From contig DASUKL010000053.1 in the NCBI GenBank assembly GCA_036278755.1, positions 1-6,878 on the forward strand: a stretch of DNA of 6,878 nucleotides, written 5' to 3'. Below are positions 1-4,034 of this stretch, piece by piece. The translations under genes and the position numbers were made by a program. The notes under the pieces were generated by a model that was not told the origin of the DNA, did not search any database, and saw nothing but the letters and a program-made list of their open reading frames with translations. This DNA is from DASUKL01 sp036278755. GTDB taxonomy: Bacteria > Chloroflexota > Limnocylindria > Limnocylindrales > CSP1-4. Position 1 is the first letter of the stretch; the number at the start of each line of letters is the position of its first letter.

Positions 1-243
1 GCTCGGCCGAGCCGGAGCCCGACCCGCGCGACCGGCGGGCCGGCCCCAGGGATCCTGACCCCAGACCAGGTGGTCGACGACCCAGACCGCGTCGAGGCCC
101 ATCGCCTCCGCCACCTGAGCGGCCTGCCGGATCACGGACCAGCGGGGCACCGGATCGCCGGGCCCCTCCTCCTGGGGCAGCAGGAGGCCGATGGACGGAC
201 CCCACCGCCGCACGGACCCCGCGCCGGACGGCGCTGCCTGCAT
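1..243 (-). CDS. Luciferase-like (LLM class) flavin-dependent monooxygenase, N-terminal fragment
   Basis: The 81 codons visible here start at ATG 243-241 and run off the left edge without a stop. The translation has the typical opening of the bacterial luciferase/F420- or FMN-dependent monooxygenase family. A first beta strand (GPSIGLLLPQ, residues 15-24) is followed by a helix with the pattern AAQVAEAMGLDAVWVVDHLV (residues 41-60), matching the family consensus of A-x-x-AE-x-(L/M)G-(F/L)D-(S/A)-V-W-V-x-DHL. These enzymes are (beta/alpha)8-barrel oxidoreductases using reduced FMN or F420. The cofactor and substrate cannot be told from this part. No good Shine-Dalgarno lies in front of ATG 243; GTG 213-211 is an in-frame alternative that would remove ten unconserved residues. 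The gene is divergent from the DoxX gene and shares its 178-nt upstream region, so the inverted repeat at 278-318 could affect both. Family assignment is fairly sure; exact function is unknown. Confidence 0.8.
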   Translation of the reverse strand, partial: MQAAPSGAGSVRRWGPSIGLLLPQEEGPGDPVPRWSVIRQAAQVAEAMGLDAVWVVDHLVWGQDPWGRPAGRAGRAPARPS

Positions 244-270
244 GGCCCGGCAGTCTGGCGCGGTGCATCC

Positions 271-300
271 TTGACACCGCAACTACTTCGGCGGTATGGT
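271..300 (+). promoter_or_regulatory. Probable sigma70-type promoter for the DoxX gene
   Basis: A perfect -35 hexamer TTGACA (271-276) is followed after 18 nt by TATGGT (295-300), which keeps the important TA....T positions of a -10 box. In such GC-rich DNA this pairing is unlikely to be accidental, and it lies in the only intergenic gap of any size. Transcription would start near 306-308 and give a leader of about 115 nt before the DoxX start at 422. The genes downstream are close enough together to be served by it. The start site itself is inferred. Confidence 0.6.
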
Positions 301-318
301 GAGGTCGTAGTAGTTGCG
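278..318. repeat. Perfect 10-bp inverted repeat over the promoter (likely operator)
   Basis: CGCAACTACT at 278-287 is the exact reverse complement of AGTAGTTGCG at 309-318, with 21 nt between the arms and 31 bp from arm centre to arm centre, close to three helical turns. The left arm lies in the spacer just after the -35 box; the right arm lies at or just past the predicted transcription start. This would place a dimeric (or pair of dimeric) regulator across the core promoter, which suggests repression. The arms are A/T-richer than the surroundings. The left arm would not be transcribed from the predicted start, so an RNA hairpin is less likely than a protein site. No regulator gene is in the window, and I cannot assign the site to a regulator family. 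Confidence 0.5.
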
Positions 319-341
319 CGGGCAACATCCCGGCCGATGGA

Positions 342-395
342 TGCCGGACTTCGCCCCCTGGCGGCCCTCCGGCACAGGCGGCAGGCGCGCTTGCC
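342..395 (+). other. Possible structured 5' leader (two hairpins) of the DoxX mRNA
   Basis: Two stems can be drawn in the leader. The first pairs TGCCGGA (342-348) with TCCGGCA (368-374), and inside it CGCC (352-355) pairs with GGCG (360-363). The second pairs GGCAGG (380-385) with CTTGCC (390-395), with one G-U pair and a CGCG loop, and ends five nt before the AAAGGA ribosome-binding sequence. No run of T follows either stem, so neither looks like a terminator. GC-rich DNA often gives such stems by chance. No known riboswitch was recognised. Confidence 0.25.
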
Positions 396-400
396 CCCGG

Positions 401-406
401 AAAGGA
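401..406 (+). promoter_or_regulatory. Shine-Dalgarno-like sequence of the DoxX gene
   Basis: AAAGGA is the best purine-rich match upstream of ATG 422, but it ends 15 nt before the start codon, longer than the usual 5-10 nt. A GTG at 409-411 is closer but out of frame with the DoxX reading frame, so ATG 422 remains the start. The wide spacing may mean weak initiation. Confidence 0.4.
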
Positions 407-421
407 ACGTGACGGGCTCAC

Positions 422-937
422 ATGAGCACCTTCGATCTGGCATTCCTCCTCATCCGCCTGGCGGCCGGGCTGACCTTCGCCGCCCACGGCGCGCAGAAGG
501 TCTTCGGCTGGTGGGGCGGCCCCGGGCTGGCCGGCTGGCAGGGCGCCATCGAGCACATGGGCTTCCGCCCGGCTCGGCTCTTCACCTGGATCTCGGCCCT
601 CGTCGAGCTCATCGGCGGACTGGCCCTGGCGGTCGGCTTCCTGACCCCCCTGGCGGCGGCCTGCGTGCTCGCCCAGACGGTCGTGATCATCGGTCACGCC
701 CATTGGCCCCACGGCTTCTTCAATTCCAAGTCGGGGTATGAGTTCCCGCTCCAGTTGGGAGCCATCGCCCTGGCCATCGGCCTGGGCGGAGCCGGCGCGT
801 TCAGCGTCGATGCGGCGCTCGGTCTCGAGATCAGCACGACCATCAGGGTCGTCCTGTTGGCCCTCGGCGCAGCCGCCGGCGTCGTCAGCCTGGCGCTCCC
901 GCGCCTCCGCGCCGTCGACCCAGCGCCGGCTCACTGA
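422..937 (+). CDS. DoxX family membrane protein
   Basis: This is a 171-residue integral membrane protein of the DoxX family (COG2259 type). Hydrophobic segments lie at about 6-26, 53-73, 77-92, 109-127 and 140-160. Family signatures are HGAQKVFGWWGGPG (22-35) after the first helix, the G-x-L-TPL-A stretch (72-78) between helices, and the polar loop HGFFNSKSGYEFPLQL (97-112). Members named for the small subunit of archaeal thiosulfate:quinone oxidoreductase are only distantly related to most bacterial DoxX proteins. In Mycobacterium a DoxX protein was linked to a membrane complex with superoxide dismutase and a sulfurtransferase, so a redox-protective role is possible but not shown here. Length is a little over the usual 130-150, due to a short charged tail. 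The gene follows the predicted promoter and operator, and the next start is 8 nt past its stop, suggesting coupled translation. Confidence 0.88.
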   Translation: MSTFDLAFLLIRLAAGLTFAAHGAQKVFGWWGGPGLAGWQGAIEHMGFRPARLFTWISALVELIGGLALAVGFLTPLAAACVLAQTVVIIGHAHWPHGFFNSKSGYEFPLQLGAIALAIGLGGAGAFSVDAALGLEISTTIRVVLLALGAAAGVVSLALPRLRAVDPAPAH

Positions 938-945
938 CCGACGCG

Positions 946-1302
946 ATGGCCCGACGATCGCCCGGGGCCAGACCCGCACCCAGCGAGGCCACCGGGCCCG
1001 GGCCGATCATCGAGATCCACGATGACCCGGACCACAGCCGGTACCGACTGACCGTGGACGGGCAACGGGCGGGATACGTGACCTACGCCCGCCAGCTCGG
1101 CGAGGTCACGTTCATCCACACCGTGATCCGGCCCGCCTACGCCGGCCGTGGCCTCGGCCAGCGGCTGGCCGCATTCGTCCTTGACGAGGCCCGGGCCGGC
1201 GGCCGCCGGGTGCGACCGCAGTGCCCCTACATCGCGGCCTACATCGAGCGCCACGGCAGCTACCGGGACCTTATCGCCGATCCGGCCATCGATCAGGTCT
1301 GA
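946..1302 (+). CDS. Small GNAT-fold N-acetyltransferase (YjdJ/COG2388 type)
   Basis: This 118-residue protein fits the very small GNAT subfamily (Pfam Acetyltransf_CG, related to YjdJ and human NATD1), whose members are about 90-110 residues. Residues 1-20 are a Pro/Ala/Arg-rich extension and the domain begins near residue 21. Visible landmarks are a first beta pair (YRLTVDGQRAGYVTY, 33-47), the FIHTVIRP strand with H58 (56-63), the acetyl-CoA pyrophosphate loop GRGLGQRL (67-74), and the C-terminal QCPYIAAYIERHGSYRDLI block (92-110) with C93, which is conserved in the subfamily. The substrate is unknown for nearly all members. The ATG is 8 nt after the DoxX stop with no strong Shine-Dalgarno, so translation is probably coupled; a later start would cost only the unconserved extension. 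Family call is firm, function is not. Confidence 0.85.
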   Translation: MARRSPGARPAPSEATGPGPIIEIHDDPDHSRYRLTVDGQRAGYVTYARQLGEVTFIHTVIRPAYAGRGLGQRLAAFVLDEARAGGRRVRPQCPYIAAYIERHGSYRDLIADPAIDQV

Positions 1303-1313
1303 CCGAACAGCAG

Positions 1314-1330
1314 CCGTGGCGGCGCCGCGG
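1314..1330 (+). other. Short GC hairpin between the acetyltransferase and ATPase genes
   Basis: CCGTGGC (1314-1320) can pair with GCCGCGG (1324-1330) across a three-base loop, giving seven pairs with one G-U. It occupies most of the 36-nt gap and ends eight nt before the ATPase ATG, where a ribosome-binding site would be expected. There is no T tract, so it is not a standard intrinsic terminator. It could slow ribosome loading, or be chance in GC-rich DNA. Confidence 0.2.
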
Positions 1331-1338
1331 CCCCCGCG

Positions 1339-3984
1339 ATGGCTCACGATGACGGCGTGACATCCCGTCCTCCCGAGCAGCCCGAGCCGCAGGGGCCGCG
1401 CGAGCCGCCCGAGGCGCAGGAACCGGCCGAGGCGCACGAGCCGCACGAGCCGCACGAGCCGCACGAGCCGCCCGAGCCGCACGCTGATACCCCGGCCCTG
1501 GTCGCCGCCCGCCTCCGGGTCGACCCGGAGGCCGGTCTACCTTCGGAGGAGGCGGAGCGCCGATCGGTCACCGCCGGCCCGAACGAGCTCGACCCAGCCA
1601 GGCACGAGCCGGTCTGGCGGCTCGTCATCGGCTCTGCCACGGAGCCGTTCGTCCTCCTCCTCACCGCCGCGGGCATCCTGGCCATCCTCGTCGGCGAGGT
1701 GCGAGACGGGCTGCTCATCCTGGTCGGCCTGATCCCCATCGTCGGCGCCGACGTCGTCACGGAGTACCGCGGCGAGCGTGCCCTCGAGGCCCTGCGGGCT
1801 GCCACCGCGCCCACGGCCCGCGTGCGTCGGGATGGCGTGGTGCGTGTCGTGCCGGCGGCGGGCCTTGTCCCGGGGGACGTCGTCCTCCTTCAGGGCGGCG
1901 ACGTCGTCCCGGCCGACCTGCGCCTCATCGAGGTCCAGGGCTTGCTCGTCGACCGGAGCGTCCTGACCGGCGAATCGATCCCTGAGGCCGGCCGCATCGA
2001 GGCCGACCCACCAAACGCACCCCTGGCGACGCGGCTGGCCATGGCCTACGCGGGCACGAGCGTGGTCGGGGGGCGCGGCGAGGCGATCGTCGTGACGGTC
2101 GGTCGCGAGACGGAGTTCGGCCGCATCGCGGCGACCCTCGGCGGGCGAGTACGCCGACGCAGTCCCCTCCAACGGGAGCTCGACCGGCTCGTCCGGATCC
2201 TCCTGGTCGTCGCGGTCTCCCTTATCGCCATCACCTTCGGCGCCGGGTTCCTGCGCGGCCGGCCGTTGGGCGAGAACGTCCTGGCCGGGATCTCCGCGGC
2301 CATCGCGGCCATCCCGGAGGAACCGCCCGTCCTGCTCGCGGTGGTCCTCGGCCTGGGCGCCTACCGGCTCCTCCGCCGCGGGGTTCTCGTCCGGCGGCTG
2401 AACGCCCAGGAGATCCTCGGCGCGGTGGACCTCATCGTCACCGACAAGACCGGCACCCTGACCCAGAATCGTCTGGCGGTGTCGTCGGTCCGGACCCTGG
2501 CCGGCCCGGCGGCGGATGGGGAGGGGCGCAGGGAGATCCTCAGCGCTGCCCTCCGGGCCGAAGAGGACGCCTGGCCCGGCACCATCGAGCCCGGCTCGTT
2601 CACCCGCGCCCTCCACACCGCAGCGGCCGAGCTGGGAGCGGAGGTGGCCCTCGACCGAGCGGACCTCATCGAGGCCAGCGGTCCGACGGACACTCGGCCC
2701 TTCGCCGAGACCGTCGCCTGGCGGAACGGCCGCCAGGAACATCTGGCCCTCGGTGCCCCGGAGGCGGTCCTCTCCCTGCTCGGCGACCACGACCCCGCGA
2801 CCACGGCCGCCTGGCGGGCCCTCGTCGATGCCTCCGCGGACGCTGGAGAGCGGCTCCTCGCGCTGGCCGGAGGCGACGACGGGATGGCCTGGCGCGTCCG
2901 CGCCCTGATCGGATTCGCGGACCCCATCCGACCCGGCATCCGCGAGGCCATGGCCACGGCCCGGCGGGCCGGCATCGACGTCCTGGTGGTCACCGGTGAC
3001 CACCCCCGGACCGCGGCTGCGATCGCCCGGACGGCCGGCCTCGACGCGCAGCACGTCGTCAGCGGGGAGACCCTCGCCCGCTGGGACGACGAGCGCCTCG
3101 CGGCGGAGCTGGGCGGCCTTCACGTCGTGGCCCGCTCGACGCCCGACCAGAAGCGCCGGCTGGTCGACGCCGCCAGGGGGAGCGGGCACACCGTGGCCGT
3201 CACAGGCGACGGCGTGAACGACGTGCCGGCCCTCCACCTCGCGGACGTGGCCGTGGCCATGGGCAGCGGGACCGCGGTGGCTCGGGAGGCCTCCGACCTC
3301 GTCCTCGGCGACGACTCCTTCGCCACTCTCATGTTCGGCCTGGCCGAAGGCCGGCGGATCGTCGACAACGTCCAGAAGGGCCTCGTCTTCCTGCTCTCCA
3401 CCCACCTCGCCTTCCTCGGCTTCCTCCTCCTGGCCACGCTCTTCGCCGGCGGCCTCGGCCAGCCTCTGCTGCCGATCCAGATCCTGTGGATGGAGCTGTT
3501 CATCGACCTGACCGCCTCCATCGCCTTCGAGCGGGAGCCACCCGAGCCGGATCTCATGGGGCGTCCGCCGCGGGACCCGGCCGAGGCACTCCTGCCCACG
3601 GGCCTCCTGATCAGGATCGGAGGCGCCGGGACGTTCACGGCCATCGCGGCCCTGGCCCTGCTCCTCCTCGGAGGCGACGACTTCGAACACGCCCGCTGGC
3701 TGGCCTACACGGCCCTCGTCGTCAGCCAATGTGTCCGGGCCTACGCCAACCGCAGCCTGCATCTGCCGATCCGCCGCCTGGAGCCGAATGGCCTGCTCGC
3801 CACGATCGCCGTCCTCGCTGCCGTCATCCAGGCCATCATCCCCGCCGTCCCGCCCCTCGCCGAGGCCTTTCGGGCCGTGCCTCTCTCTGCTCCCGAGTGG
3901 GGCGTGGTCCTCCTGGTAGCCCTGGCTCCGGCCCTCGTGGCCGAGCTGGTACGGGGCTGGCGCCCGCCGGTCTGGGTCGCCTGA
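1339..3984 (+). CDS. P-type ATPase, probable cation pump of unknown ion (P2-like)
   Basis: This 881-residue membrane pump has a complete ATPase core. A Pro/Glu/His tail (10-48) is followed by the cation-ATPase N-terminal domain (about 50-90), the actuator motif TGES (210-213), phosphorylation motif DKTGTLT with D369, TGD (552-554), and the Mg site GDGVND (623-628). Ten membrane segments are seen: about 95-118, 123-140, 284-304, 313-340, 681-705, 712-731, 757-777, 787-803, 817-840 and 853-873, the standard 4+6 plan. It lacks the CPC-type M4 motif and heavy-metal-binding domains of P1B pumps. M4 reads PEEPP (326-330), unlike the PEGLP of calcium pumps. M5 has H689 and F692 where SERCA has ion-binding Asn and Glu, and M6 has E719 and D723. 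Only 183 residues separate D369 from TGD, so the nucleotide domain is small, and KGAPE is reduced to GAPE (472-475) with Leu before it. The transported ion is therefore open. ATG 1339 has no clear Shine-Dalgarno; GTG 1357 is an alternative. Confidence 0.9.
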   Translation: MAHDDGVTSRPPEQPEPQGPREPPEAQEPAEAHEPHEPHEPHEPPEPHADTPALVAARLRVDPEAGLPSEEAERRSVTAGPNELDPARHEPVWRLVIGSATEPFVLLLTAAGILAILVGEVRDGLLILVGLIPIVGADVVTEYRGERALEALRAATAPTARVRRDGVVRVVPAAGLVPGDVVLLQGGDVVPADLRLIEVQGLLVDRSVLTGESIPEAGRIEADPPNAPLATRLAMAYAGTSVVGGRGEAIVVTVGRETEFGRIAATLGGRVRRRSPLQRELDRLVRILLVVAVSLIAITFGAGFLRGRPLGENVLAGISAAIAAIPEEPPVLLAVVLGLGAYRLLRRGVLVRRLNAQEILGAVDLIVTDKTGTLTQNRLAVSSVRTLAGPAADGEGRREILSAALRAEEDAWPGTIEPGSFTRALHTAAAELGAEVALDRADLIEASGPTDTRPFAETVAWRNGRQEHLALGAPEAVLSLLGDHDPATTAAWRALVDASADAGERLLALAGGDDGMAWRVRALIGFADPIRPGIREAMATARRAGIDVLVVTGDHPRTAAAIARTAGLDAQHVVSGETLARWDDERLAAELGGLHVVARSTPDQKRRLVDAARGSGHTVAVTGDGVNDVPALHLADVAVAMGSGTAVAREASDLVLGDDSFATLMFGLAEGRRIVDNVQKGLVFLLSTHLAFLGFLLLATLFAGGLGQPLLPIQILWMELFIDLTASIAFEREPPEPDLMGRPPRDPAEALLPTGLLIRIGGAGTFTAIAALALLLLGGDDFEHARWLAYTALVVSQCVRAYANRSLHLPIRRLEPNGLLATIAVLAAVIQAIIPAVPPLAEAFRAVPLSAPEWGVVLLVALAPALVAELVRGWRPPVWVA
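1372..1482 (+). repeat. 9-bp tandem repeat coding for X-Glu-Pro triplets in the ATPase N terminus
   Basis: Twelve consecutive 9-bp units, in frame with the ATPase, code for residue triplets mostly of the form X-Glu-Pro (residues 12-47). The core is three exact CCGCACGAG copies (1441-1467), preceded by one with a single change (GCGCACGAG, 1432-1440) and followed by CCGCCCGAG (1468-1476) and a partial copy ending at 1482. The core codes for four His-Glu-Pro units. The outer units are more diverged, as expected when a slippage-prone repeat ages. Unit number is likely to vary among strains without breaking the frame, because 9 is a multiple of 3. Confidence 0.85.
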
Positions 3985-4022
3985 GCTGCCCTCGCACGCC
4001 GGCGCCCAGGACGGCGACGCGC

Positions 4023-4028
4023 TACGGT
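4023..4028 (+). promoter_or_regulatory. Possible -10 box for a leaderless kgd transcript
   Basis: TACGGT fits the TANNNT pattern of -10 boxes in high-GC bacteria and ends six nt before ATG 4035, the spacing seen when transcription begins at the A of the start codon. No good -35 is visible at 3999-4005. The overlapping GGTGAG (4026-4031) could instead be a Shine-Dalgarno for ATG 4044, 12 nt further on. The two readings exclude each other only in part. Confidence 0.25.
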
Positions 4029-4034
4029 GAGCGC

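Noticed and set aside
70..741. Plus-strand open frame crossing the intergenic region into the DoxX gene
   Set aside because: It overlaps the monooxygenase gene, the promoter and the DoxX gene in a different frame. The product is Arg/Pro/Gly-rich without family features.
1432..1482. Short tandem repeats as a possible CRISPR array or origin iterons
   Set aside because: The units are 9 bp with no spacers and lie in frame inside the ATPase gene, so they are coding triplet repeats.
1339..3984. Naming the ATPase a calcium or copper pump
   Set aside because: Calcium-site residues in M4-M6 are not kept, and there is no CPC-type motif or heavy-metal-binding domain, so no ion is named.
3985..4034. 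Transcription terminator between the ATPase gene and kgd
   Set aside because: Only weak CGCC/GGCG pairing is possible and there is no T tract, so no intrinsic terminator can be supported.
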